A stretch of DNA of 64,000 bases from NCBI GenBank assembly GCA_029215795.1, contig JARDYH010000007.1, positions 66,394,763 through 66,458,762 on the forward strand, in the 5' to 3' direction. Source of the stretch: Anniella stebbinsi (taxonomy: Eukaryota; Chordata; Lepidosauria; Squamata; Anniellidae). Shown here piece by piece: positions 40,142 to 52,436 of the stretch. Made by a program: the position numbers and the translations under genes. The first letter of the stretch is position 1; each line of letters starts with the position of its first letter. The notes below the pieces were generated by a model that saw only the letters and a program-made list of their open reading frames with translations, was not told where the DNA came from and searched no databases.

Positions 40142-40461
40142 ATGAGCAAGAATGAGCCTCAGACTCGCATCCTCCCCCTCCTGCACAGCCAGGTGGAGGA
40201 ATTCAGAGCCTTTTCCTAACCCCATCCACCCAACCAGTAACCATGGTTTGTTGTGTCATCTGCAATGACTGACTGTCATTAACACAAATTATGGTTATGG
40301 GACTGACATTGAATTAATCAAAGGAAGCATTAACCACAATTCTGGGTTCAGAAACCAAAGCAAACTACGGTTAACTAAAAGCAATTTTTTCTGAACTTCT
40401 CCTCTTGCAGGAGAAGGGGGAGGACATAGACCCAAGGCTCGCTGCAGCCCATCGTGCTAAA

Positions 40462-40598
40462 TCAGCCTTCCCCAACCTGGTGCCCTGCGGTTCTTTTGGA
40501 CTACAACACCCAGCACTTATGACCATTGGCCTTGCTAGCTGGGGATAATGGGAAATGAAATCCTAAACATCTGAAGGACACCAGTTTAGGGAAGACTA
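40462..40598. mobile_element. Foldback MITE ('cctccagatgt' family)
   Basis: tcagccttccccaacctggt...ggactacaacacccagcact is mirrored by aatgggaaatgaaatcctaa...ggacaccagtttagggaaga. Confidence 0.75.
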
Positions 40599-43500
40599 TG
40601 TTACACCATAGTTAAATATGATATGTGAATGTGGTCAGTATGTACACAAATACACACACAATCTAGCCAGCAAATGGCTAAGAATCTCATGCGTGCAGTG
40701 ATAAGCTTTAAGACTAGGTCAGTTTGGACTGAACATCAAAACGTGGTTCAGTGTTACATAAACGAGACCTATGCTCATGCACTCTCCTCTCCCTCGTGTA
40801 TGTTAATTTCTTCTCACTGCCATTTTAGCACAAGGCATGGTTTGCCTGGTTATATGTAACAGCAAACAATGGTTTCCACTAAATCAGAAGTGAGAGGAGA
40901 AATCAGAAGGAAAGAGTGTGAGCACAGGGCTTCATGTAGTGCCAAACCATGGAACTGTTGCAGTTTGGCCTTATAGTTCAACCATCCTATGGTTTTTGAA
41001 ATGCTTAGTTGTCAAAACAACAAAACTTACAACCCTCTGCACCATGATTCAAAAACATTTGGGAACAGTAATTCCAAAACTCTTGGCCATACTAGTGACT
41101 AGAATGTTAGAAGACACTTCTCCGTTACAGTGACCACCACACTTGTGCCACTGATGTTATGTGCACTTAAAATATTTATTGGCATCATTCCAATTCCTAA
41201 TACTTCCCAAATGTGTCCCCCAGTACTGAACAAGTTGTATGTCTCTGATCTGTCACCACAGGCTTTGTAAAATATAGTAATAAGTAATAGCATTTTTAAC
41301 CTAACTCCAAGCAACTACATTAATAAAAGAGATTCAATTTGTCTTTACCCACATCAAGACGAAAGGAAAAGTTGTGAGTTATCTGTCAGCCCACAATGAC
41401 CATGCTATATCAGAATAAGAGCATGTGTTGTATGCAAGAGGTTTCTTAATAAGCGTATAGGAAAGGAATTCAATTTAATAAAAGGAAAGATGGGGAGACT
41501 TTGAAAAAGCAGGATATTTCAGCAGATTACATTAAAATGGCTCAAGAGGATACTTAATGCTGAAAATATCCCACTATCCTTCAAACCAAAGAACCCAACA
41601 GTGGGATTACAGAGCATGTAAAAATCTCTCTGCTGCAATAAATCTGCAAGTAGTCAGTTCTATAGTTAAAATTAATAAATCAACAGGGTTAAAAGTGTTA
41701 GTTTGTTCCAGAAACACACCCATTCAAACTATTCATTCAATTGCTAATCAAGGACAAGGTCAAAATAATTCCATAAGAAACACTTGGAATTGTATGCATT
41801 TTAAAACATGATTAAGCTGCAATCCTAAAACACACTTATTGGTAACGTAAGAAAACAACTACACTTACTTCTAAGTAAAGATATTAATGGCTGACATACC
41901 AATTATAAGAGCAAAATGATGCCTGAGCTGATTAAGAAACAAAATCACACACACATACTTTTACATGAACCACAAAAATCAATTATTTGCATTATCCAAA
42001 CTTGACTGAAGAAAATGCAGTAGCATTACATCAGAATGACATAGATCTTTTACAAGACAAATGTGAAACTTAAAAACAGTGTAGGGCATTCAAGCATTGA
42101 ATCCTAAACTACTTTACAAAGATTTGTTGAAACAATACATTACTACTTAGTCCCTTGGCTCAGCATATCCTCAGCACCCGTTTTATCCAAGGACCAGTAA
42201 GGAAAAATGGTGAACGTTTGTAGAACACATACCTTCCTTGAAACAAAGAATCTCAACAACAGGCATATATAAGTATCACAGAAAATGTTACCTCCAAGGA
42301 TTCTTGAAGCTGTCAATTCATGAACAAAAGCAGTTGAAAGCATAACATTTGCTTTCAATTTCCTCCTTCAATGTCACAGCTCTCAGCATGGAAAAAGAGC
42401 ACCTCCAACAGATTCTACCAAACCAGTTATCTAGGTTGGGAGCATAGGGGAAAACCAGCTCAGTGAAGCTGTCTATTTGCTCTATTATATAAAATGTTCT
42501 CACAGAGGAAAACACACTAACTTTTCTCACTAAGAATGTAAATGGTGGTAAAAAGACAAATCCACACTATGTGGAGGGGGGAAATCTATTTACTGCCACA
42601 TCCTGGAAATCTGCTGTTGGCAATATTTTCAGACCTCACTACAGAGAATGAACTTAAATTCTTGCAACTGAACACTCAGATGCAGATGAATCTAAAAGGC
42701 CTTTCAGGATCAAATTAATTTCCTACTGACTATAATTAACCAGCTTTACCCCCCCACCCCAAAAAGCTAATGGTATGCATGCTCTGAATGCTTGCTAAGA
42801 TTTCTCCAACACCATTTACAATTAAAACCTCATGACTATCCCACTGATCAAAATTATTTTGACGTGCATCACAAAGGAACATTTTTGTTTGCTAACTGAC
42901 CCAGTAATCTGGAGGATTACGTATATGTATATCTATTGCGACCTTTAAATCAATGCTTTAAAGAAAGACCAAGCAGTTATTTTGAACTGAATTATCTTTT
43001 GCAGAACTCCCTCTGCAAAGTAACTTTTAATTGTCATATTCTGTTGATACCAACATCAAGGGTGTAGGTCCAGTTTCTTCTTCTTTGTATAAGACCAGGC
43101 AGAAAGATATAACTGTTTACTATCGTCTCTAGTTTTCAAAAACAGGAACTGCCTTAAACATAAAGCGCAGGTTTAGCTTTGAGTCTTGGGCTAGAATCTC
43201 TACAATGTAATTAATGACTAAAAGTAGAAAGAGACAATGTCTAGTAAACTAGGTGCCTATCACTTGTCATTTAGCTGTGCCACAGTCTAGCTTATTTCAG
43301 AACTGAAATAAGTTTGGTGTAAGGACCTTTGATTGGCGATGCCTCAATACAGATGAAGGCTTCACAACAACGACAAAATAAGCAGAACAATGTGTTTAAG
43401 GCTTGAAACAATCTAAGATATTCAAGGCTTGGAGGACTTTTTCTTCCTGTCTGTCAGATGATTAAGAAAGTTCAAAGCCCAGTACAATAAGTAAAGGAGT

Positions 43501-45379
43501 GCCACCATGACCCTTCCCTAATCCTGGAATAGAGAAAGATGGCATCCTTGCATGTTATAACCCATCACAAAGTCAGAGAATAAACTCCTCCCAATAAAAT
43601 CATTTAAACAGAATAGATTCTCAAGAAAAGGGTCATTGCTCTCAATTGACCCCACCCTCCTTCAGGAAAGCACAATGGCAAGGAGTTACATACGACCTGA
43701 AGGTACAAGTCTAGGAGGTTGAACTCTCTCAATAACACAGAGGGGGAAAAGAACACTGGGTGGTGAGGGGGGGATGTTATGGGGAAAGTCTCAGAAGAGT
43801 TGGAAATATTACCTTACAGTGCATTTCCTCATTTTTCTCTCTGTATTTTAGATGACATATATATAAATGTAAGACTATTTGGGCATAACCCAGGTCCCCA
43901 TGGAATAGTAGGCACCATGAACAGGATAGGCTACTCGTCTTCACAAGCATACTCTGGCACTCCCCTTTCCACCTTCTCCTCTAGTAAAACCATCTTCAAG
44001 AGGTTTATTTATTATCACCATCTTGATAAACTGTTAAAAAATAAAACACCAGGTTTGAACGCACATCAACAAGTTGAGGAAAAACTCTTATTACCTTTCA
44101 TAGCATTAACTAGCACACATAATGACTACATATGGCAAAAAGTTGTCATTCTTCAGCTGGAAGATGGCCCAAGAGACCAAGACAAGAGAAAAACGAGAAA
44201 CAGTGAGACATCTCACCTCTCTCACAATTTGACGACTCATAAATAGATAGGGAGGGTGAAGGTGCTTTGAATGGAAAGAGTGAAAAATAATAGTTGACCT
44301 AATGTTTGCCTCTAATTTTATACAGGATAGACAAGTTCTGCGGGGGGTGGGCAACCATCCATACACATTGAGGGAAAAGTATGGTCCTATGCCCCTTCTG
44401 TGTTTAGAGGAGTACCCACTGCTTCTGAGGGCAACAGTACCACTTCCCAGCCTCACGAGAGCATGAAAGGGAGATTCTCTTCCCCATAAGGCATGATCTC
44501 AGCATATCCAAATTCCTTCAAAATTAGGAGAAAGAATCTCCCGTTCCTAGAGAACCTGGCTACAGAAAACAACCAGCAACATTTGCCACACCAGTCATCT
44601 GCCTCAAGTGCTGCTTGGAGGTAGGACCACCCTAGAGAAAGTAGCAAAAGGATTATTATCAGCCCCCTGTCCAACATTATCCCCAGGTTGGGAATGCAAC
44701 AAGGATCTTTCTATGTATGCCTTTTCCCTGAGCCCTATAGCAAAGGGTCTCTTCCCCACATACCAAGCCCAGATGTCCACACACATACACCCCCTCCCCC
44801 CCAAAAAACAGCAGTAGTGAGTGTGGCTTCTGCTCTCCTCTAGGGAATTCTGCACTAGTTTCTATCTACTGCTGTCCTCTGGGACATGAGAACTGATTCC
44901 CCCCCCCTTGTAATTCTAGGTACCTCCCCAATCCCAAACACCTTCCCCACTGTGTTACAAGAAGGTGCTCACCAATTCCATCCCACCCAAAGGAGAACAC
45001 AGAATGAAGGGGGGGGGGGGAGAGAACAATCACTACTGCAACCTTTACCTTAATACCTCAAATTGCCAAATCCCCCTTGTCCGCATTTCTTGCACCCATC
45101 CCCACCCCTTTGAATACTGGCACAGCTTGTTGAGGAGGGGGAGACTTCCATCCTCCTCTCCCAAAAGGTCCAAGGAAGTCTCTTCTCTCCCCCCCCCCCC
45201 AAATCCGCCACGGAGAGGCTCTTTTTACATCCAATGCCTCAAGTTTATCAAACCCAAACATGGCATGGAAGCTGATTGGGGGGGGGGGGGGGCGTGAAGA
45301 AAGCGAAGGAAGAAAGACTAGGCTCGCCACCCCACCCCCCTCAACAACAGGGAGCAGATTTTGGCCTTTTACTGCATAC

Positions 45380-46152
45380 ACTCTTCCCCCCCCCCTCCGT
45401 CTTGATACCTCACACGGAGGGGGGGGAAGAGGAGAGAGACATATTTGGGAGGGAGGAGGAGGCGCTATCTGCCCCTCCCCCACGCTCCCTCGCGGGGAAG
45501 GGTCTTTTCTTCGCACCGCGCCCCTCCCCTCCCCTCCCCTCCCCTCCCCTCCCCTCGTGGTGCGTGTGGGCAATGGGGGGGAGGAGAGAATCCCTCCATT
45601 TCACTCTCCTTCCCCCCCAAAAACACGACCGTCTCCTCTGCCTCTCTCACACACGTTTCCCTCCCTTCACTGACACCCCCTTCCTCTGCCCCCCCCCCCG
45701 CTTAGATTGGATGTCTGAGGTAAATGGAGCGGGGGGGGCTCTGCCCTTAGGATGAGGCTGGCTCCTCATTGTTCCTTTTCCCCCCTCAATGGGAACCGGG
45801 GCGGGGCGAGGAGGAGGGCTCGATCCGAGGGTACCTACCGGATCGGCAGCGGGTCCGGGCCGGGCTCTCGGGGCGGGGCGGAGAAAGACCCGAGGCGGCA
45901 GCGGGAAGAGGCGGCGCCATGTTCCCCTCCCTCCCGCCTGCCTGCCTGCCTTCCTCTCCCTTCCTTCCTTCCCCCGGTCCCGGCGCGGTGAGGGAGGGAC
46001 GGAAGAGAGCGAGCGAGGCCTTTAATGGCGGCAACTGAGGCGGCTTCTTTGCCTCACAAGGAGGAGTAGCTGCTGCTGCTGCCGCCGCTGCCGCTGAGGA
46101 GAAGGAGGCGGCCGCGGCACCACCACCATCGACCGAGAGGGAGGGAGGGAGA

Positions 46153-46189
<37 letters not shown>

Positions 46190-47050
46190 ACCGCGTGTGT
46201 GCGCGCGCAGCCCAGTCAGACGGGCGGGGGGAGCGAGCGAGCGAGCACAGGAGGAGGCGGAGGAGAAGAGGACGAAGGGAGCGCTGCTGAGGCGGCGGCG
46301 GCTGGGCGCGCGCCGGCGGAGGGAGGAAAAGTGGGCGGGGCAGGCTAGGCGGCGGCGAGGGGGGAGAGGAAAAGTGGGCGGGGCTCCCGGACCGCTACTA
46401 TAGAGATGAGAGAGAAAGCGTGCGCGCGCCCGCGCAACAAGCGAGAATGAAGAAAACGAGGCGCGCGGAGGGGAGGGCGCATGCGCGCCTGTCTCTCCTG
46501 CTCGCTGGGGGGGGGGAGCTTTTTTCTTCTCCATGCCTTTCCCCCTTCCTGCATGCGCGAGGCCTTTTCCCTGGCTGGCTACGGCATGCGCGCGTGCATC
46601 GCACACAAGGGAGAGGCGCTGCAGCAGCAGCAGCGACGGGGCCTGGCTGGCTGGCAAGTCGGCAGTAGCCACGGCAGGCGCTAGCCTTGCATCGCGCACA
46701 CCTTCCCTCCTGCCTGGAAGCAGCCCGCTGTTGAGATCATCCAGGAAGCAAAGACTTGCGCCCCCGCCTACCCCGCTGGCATTGGCCTGGCCAGGATCCG
46801 CGCAGCAGCAGACCCCGATCCGCCCGGCTCCCACACGATCCCCGTTGGGTCCCAGCCAGGATGGGCGTTTTACTCCCAGGGGACCTCCTCGGATCGCAGC
46901 CTTTGTGTGTTTGCTTTGCGCCCCGGCGCAGGCAGTTCTGCTCAGCCCGTTATCTCAACCGGGCGCCGACGCTACCTGGTGCCCTCTGGGCCACCAGCCG
47001 TCGAAAGCGGTGCAGACGGCGGCCACAAGGCAGGGGCTAGGTCGCTTCCT
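45380..47050 (-). promoter_or_regulatory. ARHGAP35: CpG island, probable ARHGAP35 promoter and noncoding first exon
   Basis: A sharp rise in G+C and CpG against an AT-rich background, with ETS/Sp1-like gggcgg boxes (e.g. 46236, 46332, 46375). The large ARHGAP35 exon has an upstream acceptor, so a noncoding exon must lie 5' on the minus strand; a candidate donor cg|gtaggtac (exon end 45839) fits. Tracts of (CCCCT)n near 45517-45555, poly-G near 45278-45293 and GC/GA alternations near 46150-46212 lie inside. All long open frames here are GC-driven. No TATA box is convincing. The link to ARHGAP35 is an inference from position. Confidence 0.6.
46150..46212 (+). repeat. (GC)n(GA)n alternating tract
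   Basis: gcgcgcgcgcgcg followed by a (GA) run of about 22 bp and then gtgtgtgcgcgcgcag. Alternating purine-pyrimidine followed by a homopurine run could form Z-DNA and triplex structures. Confidence 0.85.

Positions 47051-47054
<4 letters not shown>

Positions 47055-47091
<37 letters not shown>
47055..47091. repeat. (AT)n microsatellite
   Basis: About 18 AT units at the edge of the CpG island. Confidence 0.95.
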
Positions 47092-47095
<4 letters not shown>

Positions 47096-47129
47096 CAATC
47101 AAAGACAGAATTAAAATAACTTATGAGAA

Positions 47130-47917
47130 CAGTGGCGGCACTAGAAAAAAAAATCGGGGAGGGCACAGAAGGGGCAAAGTATATTTCTAGGTGGGTGGGC
47201 TGTATCCCACATGTTAAGATCTCTGAAAGAAAAATAACAGTATATCTCACACTAAAACTGCCATCCTAACCATATATTCTGAAATGTCATATATTGATAA
47301 ATTTAGGTTGTTTTTTTTAAAAAATATAGCATGTATTAGCCAAATTTAAAAAAAGGGTTTTTTAGAACCACATTTTCACAATATGACTGAAATACAGCTG
47401 TAAGCATCCCCTTCCCATAAAGTCTTCCCCCACTCCTAATTTCAGCCTGGGATCTTACAGGGATTTAGTAACAATGAAAAAAAAAGTCTGTATATAGCTA
47501 ATAGCCCTAACAATTCATGATGGAATATTAAAAAATACTATTACCAGTACCTGGAAAGTGTAGGTGATTATCAGCAGAAATCAACCAGTGTCTGGACTTG
47601 CTTGGCTCCCTGTTCTTGCTGCTGAGTGAGGGGAAAGGGCTAAGGGGCTGAAGAGGAGAGGCCATCTCCTCTAAAACAGCTGAGCTTTGCCTTCAAGAAG
47701 GCAGCCACAAGCCAGCCCATGTGGCTGCTTCTCCTTCCTTCTCTGAAACAGGAGAACAAAGGCCACAGCGCAGGCGCCTAACCCTTGCTGTGCCTTGCCA
47801 AGGCTGCCTTGCATGGGTGAGCCCTCCTGGTAAAATCAGCTCTGCCAGCAACTGGGGTGGCAAGCTCTTGTTTGGGGGGGGGCACTTGCCCCCTGTGCCC
47901 CCCTGGTGCCGCCCCTG
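47130..47917. mobile_element. Non-autonomous hAT element with 8-bp target duplication
   Basis: Termini cagtggcggcac and gtgccgcccctg are inverted repeats. The element is flanked on both sides by TATGAGAA (47122-47129 and 47918-47925), the 8-bp duplication typical of hAT transposons. The 788-bp interior has no transposase-like frame. Confidence 0.88.
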
Positions 47918-48132
47918 TATGAGAAATAAAGAAGGAAGGAAGCTGGGAGTATTTTTTTAACCATTATATTTATTGGTTGGTATGGGATATTTGCATACCG
48001 CTAAATATAATAAAATCCTTATAAAATATAATAAAATATTAAGTACACATTTAAAATATCCCAGCATAAGGGGCAGCACCTGGAAACCTTTCTCCAAATG
48101 GGAGGCCACTGGGTGACTTTGGGCCAGTCACA

Positions 48133-48726
48133 GGCCTGGTTCGGATGACATGATAATCAACTGGTGGGGGGAACAATCGTCAGTTGTGTTGCTTATTGTG
48201 TCGTGTGGAGGGCAACACACAACGCAAACACAACTGACAGTATGCTATTTTGGGCACTTAAACAATGGGCTTGCATGTTGTTTATCCCGAATTCCGTTGT
48301 TTAAAGTGTCGTGTGGAGGGAACCCCCCTCTCTCCATGTACTATTCCATGTACTATTCCATGTACTATTCTGGCAGAGCTTGCGGTGCATGCTGGGATAC
48401 GGCCAGAGGTGGGAGGGAGGAGGCGCAGCAGCCCAGAAGGACGCCGGGACTTTTAGCCGCACGATGGGGGCAGGGCAATATGTAGTGCGGCGGGTGCTGC
48501 GCTGCCGCCAAAATAATAATAATAATAATATATTTATTTATTACCCGCCTCTCCCTCTAGATCGAGGTGGGGAACAACATCAAATATAAAATACACAAAA
48601 CTGATTTAAAGCACATAAAACCAACACATTATTAAAATACCAATAAAACACTTAAAATTCATTTGGGTATGTACAATCAGTTTGCTATTTCCCCCTCCGT
48701 TGCCTAAAGTGTCGTCCGAATTCACC
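48133..48726. mobile_element. TIR MITE ('ttcggacgacac' family) inside a SINE
   Basis: Ends ggcctggttcggatgacatg and gtgtcgtccgaattcacc are inverted. A short repeat, CACA, lies at both junctions (48129-48132, 48727-48730). Its body shares the segment gacgccgggacttttagccg with the element at 51891-52353. It contains a LINE tail (48513-48660). Confidence 0.7.
48513..48660 (-). mobile_element. LINE 3' tail (L2-like) nested in the MITE
   Basis: AATAAT repeats, then acccgcctctccctctagat, cgaggtggggaacaac and an A-rich stretch. Antisense tail as at 3361-3432. Confidence 0.65.
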
Positions 48727-48855
48727 CACAGACTCCCAGCCCAACCTACCTCACAGAGTTGTTGTGAGAATAAAATGGAGAGGAAGATGATTATGTATGC
48801 CGCTCTGAGTTCCTTGAGGAAAAAAGGCAGGTTATAAATGTAATAAAGTAAATCC

Positions 48856-49075
48856 CGCTGTGTTCCATGGGACTTACCCCGTAGTAAGTGCATTTAGGGT
48901 GCAACCTTATACCCATTTACCAAAGAATAAGCTTCACTGAACTCAGTAGGACTTACTTCAGAGTAGGCATGTATAGGATTATGCTGTTAGACTGCACTGC
49001 TGCACATATTTCCTTGGGTGTAAACTCGATTCATCACACCGGGAGAAACCTCTGAGCAAACATGCATAGGATTGC
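48856..49075. repeat. Dispersed repeat with GTAAGT / ACTTACT motifs
   Basis: gggacttaccccgtagtaag, actcagtaggacttacttca and ggcatgtataggattatgct, then gcataggattgcccc. Pieces of this kind are scattered elsewhere (e.g. near 39055-39105). I recognise it as repetitive in squamates but cannot classify it. Confidence 0.5.
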
Positions 49076-49198
49076 CCCATGCAAAAATACGTATTTTTAC
49101 TCCAACTGGCTCTTTAAAAACTTAATTCTCCCTCTCCCCAATTTGTTCACATCTTTTGTGATGTTTAAGACCAAGAAATCTGAATATTGGGAAGAATT

Positions 49199-49219
49199 TG
49201 TGTGTGTGTGTGTGTGTGC
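49199..49219 (+). repeat. (GT)n microsatellite
   Basis: Ten GT units. Confidence 0.95.
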
Positions 49220-49710
49220 TTTAAACGTACACACATACCCCTTTGCTGTCTAATCTCAGCTGTGCAGCCTGCTGAGATCCTTCTTGTGCAATTAAAACCC
49301 AACATTGGTTAGAAATCTGGCACAACCCCCACCACGCCATGACACAGCCGCTGCAGCTTTTAGCTTTCTGGCGAGACAGCTGGGCCTCAAAATCCTTTCT
49401 GCCGCAACAAGCACAGCAAATGTATCATAACTATTGATGTGGTTGCTTAATATAGATAACGGGCATGCTAATTGCATAATGCACAGCCGTTTTGCTCTGT
49501 TGAGTAAGGAGATGCCTGCACAAATTGTGTTGGATGACCCCAAAGGTGAAGCTAGCTCACTCAAGTTCCTTTCAGGATGGAAGGGGCAGCAAAAGTGTTC
49601 TTGTTGTTTGGGGGAAAAGACTTCCTAAAAAGAGAACAGGGGTTCCAAATCAGGACAACGCAGGAACCCCTGGTGGGTGATGGCAGCTCTGGTTTAAGAT
49701 GGCTTTAAAA

Positions 49711-49950
49711 GCCGGCATGGTCTAATAGCTAGAGTGTTGGACTGTGCCTTGGGATATCTGAGTTCTAGTCCCCACTCAGCCATGGAAGCTCACTGGATGA
49801 CAAAGGGCCAGTCACTGACTCTCAGCCTAAACTACCTCACAGGGTTGTTGTGGAGATAAAATTGAGAGGGAGAGGATTATGTATGCTGCCTTGGGTTTCT
49901 TGGAGGGGAAAAATGGTGGGATATAAATGTAACAAATAAATAAATAAATG
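49711..49950 (+). mobile_element. Sauria-type tRNA-derived SINE, near complete
   Basis: The tRNA-like head has a box A-like tagctagagtgttgg and a box B-like gttctagtccccactc. The body follows (ggccagtcactgactctcag, tacctcacagggttgttgtg) and then the tail gggatataaatgtaacaaat with AAATA repeats. Pol III-type internal promoter boxes are diverged, so activity is unlikely. Confidence 0.85.
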
Positions 49951-50084
49951 GGGGTTAGACAATTTCGTGGAAAAGTAGAGTTCTCTCAATGATGCAAGAT
50001 TGCTATTACCTTCAAGCCCAAGGCTTCCCACTCATGGATCTAGTAATGCTCCTAGAAGCTTGAGTGACTGTTGTGGTCCGGAGT

Positions 50085-50280
50085 GGCTTTGCAAAGCTTC
50101 GCTTGTTGCTCCAGCGCCCCCTTTTCTGGAAAAGGTGGATCTGGCCAAAGTGATCCATACCTTGGTTACCTCCTGATTAGATTACTGCAATGCCCTCTAT
50201 GTGGGTCTGCCCTTGAAATGCACTCAAATACTGCTGGTGGTGCAGCAGCCAGATTTTTTTGGTAGTGCGTGCTTTCCAAG
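50085..50280 (+). mobile_element. LINE RT C-terminal fragment (L2/CR1 clade)
   Basis: attagattactgcaatgccc and tctatgtgggtctgcccttg correspond to the LDYCNALYVGLPLK block; the following gtggtgcagcagccagattt fits the QNAAARL segment after decay. Confidence 0.75.
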
Positions 50281-50308
50281 CCTAATTGCACCGATTTTAT
50301 GTCAGCTA

Positions 50309-50479
50309 AAATCCTCTCCTCTCCACTTTACCCTCACAACAACCCTGTGAGGTGGGCTAGGCTGCAAGTCAGTGATAGGCCCAAAGTCACTCACAGAGCT
50401 TCATGGCCGAGTGCGGACTAGAACTCGTTTCTCCCAAGATCCAGTCCAGTACTTTAACCGCTATGCCACCCTGGCTCTC
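50309..50479 (-). mobile_element. Sauria-type tRNA-derived SINE
   Basis: On the minus strand: head ggtggcatagcggttaaagt and box B-like gagttctagtccgc, then ggccatgaagctc, gtgactttgggcctatcact and cacctcacagggttgttgtg. The 3' tail is missing. Confidence 0.85.
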
Positions 50480-51205
50480 AAAGCAGACCCTTTCCATGCA
50501 AAGTCTCAGGAAGAGTGAGCAAGGTCTGCACATGGGCCTTGCAATTCTTCAGCCATTGTTTGTGCATTGAAAAAAACCTCCCATATGTTGGTTTGGATCT
50601 GCATCCTGGAGATTTTTGGCCCTGTGTGGCTAAATGTTAGTCATTCTTTTTATGGGCTGATGTGATAGGAGGAATTTGATTTAATTGAATCCCAACCAGC
50701 AAAATAAGTCTTTTATTCCATGGTCTACTTTCTCCACCATTGCAGGGGAAATTGGGGGGCGGGGGCGGGACGGACGACATTCATATTGCTGCACATATTG
50801 CAGTTTGTCTCAGAAATTAGAAAAAACGGGAGGAAGGAGACACACATACAATTGCATGAGCAACCAAAGTACATCTTTACAAAGCAAGGGAAGAAAGAAA
50901 AAGGAATCAGGTAGCACTCACGGGGGAGGGGTGTGTGTGATGGTCAAATAGTCCTCAGGATGTTTGTTACTTTTCAACCAAAGTCGTTTGTTTTGTAGTG
51001 ACCTTTGCCTACTGCAAGGACTTATGTCAATATTTCTCATTCAGACTCACGGACAGTGAGATCTGAACTCTACGCTTTCCTGTACCTGAACCTTGCCCAA
51101 GAATCTTTAAAACAAACAAGCAAGCAGACGAATAAAACAAATGTGATCGGGACCCACCGATTCCAGAGGAGGAAGGAAGGAAAAAATTGAGAGGGTAGGA
51201 GATCC

Positions 51206-51226
51206 TGTGTGTGTGTGTGTGTGTGT
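51206..51226 (+). repeat. (GT)n microsatellite
   Basis: Ten GT units. Confidence 0.95.
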
Positions 51227-51890
51227 CCCCAGGTTGGCTCAAGCTGCTATTGCTACTCTAGACAAACCTTTTTCTGCCTGTCAGTAACTCCTTGGATGCA
51301 AGCGCAGACTGCAGGGCCTCATCTGCTAATTGCAACTTTTCCCCCAGTTCTGTTTGTGAATTAAGTGAGAAGAGGTTGCATCTGGGAACTAGTGGGTAGG
51401 AGGGTGTGGCACAGACCCTGCTGTCCCAGTGATCTGGCAAAGCCTATTTATTTATCTGTTTGTTTATTTAAAATATTTCTTGGCCACCTTTCAGGGCAGA
51501 AGCCTTCCTAAAACAGCTTGCAACAATAAAACACAAAACCATTAAGCTATTAAAAGTGAAAAAACAAACATGCAATAAAACAGCCATAAAAACCAACAAT
51601 AAAACTCAGCAACTACAGCAATCATAGCAGGAGAAGATGAAGGTAATATAATATGTTTTCGAGACCTTCTTAAAAGCCTGCTGTGATGGAGCATGGTGGA
51701 CCCACAATTTTCTCCCCAAGTTGATCCCTTCCTGGAGTCATGCCCCTTGAATTCCGATGTCCCAGGAAGCTGCACAAGCTGCCTGTGGGATTGGTACCCC
51801 TTCATCTCCTCTGCCCATCAAGGGGGGAAAGGTAGCAATGGCCAGCTCTTTTCTTTTTTTAAAAAAATCCTTCTATGGTCAAACATTAGC

Positions 51891-52353
51891 TGGGTTTGGA
51901 CGACACAATAAGCAACTGGTAGGGGGTAAAGAATCAGCCGTCTGTTGCATTGCTTAATGTGTCGGCTGGAGGGGGACAAACAATTCACGGTGAGCTAATT
52001 TCTGGAACTAAGCAATGGAGAAAAACAACAGAGATCTGTTGGTTATTGTATCGTGTGGCAGGCTCCATTGCTGATTTTCCTGTGTAGTGTGCGTTATTTC
52101 AGAAGGTCATAGCACCTTCCAGCGGGAGCGGCTGAAAGTGCCTCAGCTGTTCCTCTGCAGCCAGCAGAACTTGTACTGGCTGATGGGATAGCTGTGGGAG
52201 GAGGAGCAACGGACTGCCAGAAGGATGACGGGAGTTTTAGCCGCGAGACAAGGGGCGGGGCAACATGTCATGTGGGGAGTACCAGGAAAATAGTGCACAG
52301 TGAGTTGGCTTCCCCACCCCTCTGTTGCCTAAAGTGTCGTCCGAACCTTCCCA
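51891..52353. mobile_element. TIR MITE ('ttcggacgacac' family)
   Basis: Left tgggtttggacgacacaata and agcaac; right gttgcctaaagtgtcgtccg and aaccttccca, an inverted match. The inside has further inverted TIR-like copies (gttattgtatcgtgtgg) and shares gacgggagttttagccgc with 48133-48726. Confidence 0.8.
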
Positions 52354-52436
52354 TTCTTTCTTGCTTGAATAAACAAGGACACACACTCCCGTTTGCAGGC
52401 TAACTAGGTCTTTCTTTTCAGTTATGCACTTAGGTC

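Larger units (their letters stand above)
22051..45838 (-). other. ARHGAP35: Inferred ARHGAP35 5' intron
   Basis: Runs from the acceptor at 22051 up to a candidate donor in the CpG island (cg|gtaggtac, gt at 45838-45837). Repeats in it are listed separately. The stretches 22051-22708, 22927-25419, 25931-29509, 31089-33335, 33976-36954, 37036-37942, 38092-39540, 39654-40105 and 40599-45379 hold no gene I recognise. Fragments seen there include half a foldback element near 32594-32672, a LINE-tail-like piece near 34925-34985 and poly-G/C runs near 45000-45300. The upstream end is an inference. Confidence 0.5.
48085..48855 (+). mobile_element. Sauria-type SINE split by a later insertion
   Basis: The left piece ends gggtgactttgggccagtca at 48128-48132. 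The body resumes at about 48731 as gactcccagcccaacctacc, tcacagagttgttgtgagaa and ataaatgtaataaagt. Removing 48133-48726 restores the SINE order seen at 49711 and 63803. The tRNA-like head is missing. Confidence 0.8.

Noticed and set aside
45058..45755. Overlapping open frames of 110-171 codons
   Set aside because: They cross poly-G, poly-C and CCCCT tracts and give proline- or glycine-rich low-complexity peptides.
46022..46834. A 270-codon minus-strand open frame in the CpG island
   Set aside because: Arg/Pro/Ser/Ala-rich low-complexity translation running across GC repeats and homopolymers; several other frames are also open. It reflects composition.
50309..50479. A possible tRNA gene (box A- and box B-like sequences)
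   Set aside because: The tRNA-like part is diverged and is followed by the SINE body, so it is a SINE head. The same applies to 49711, 62401 and 63803.
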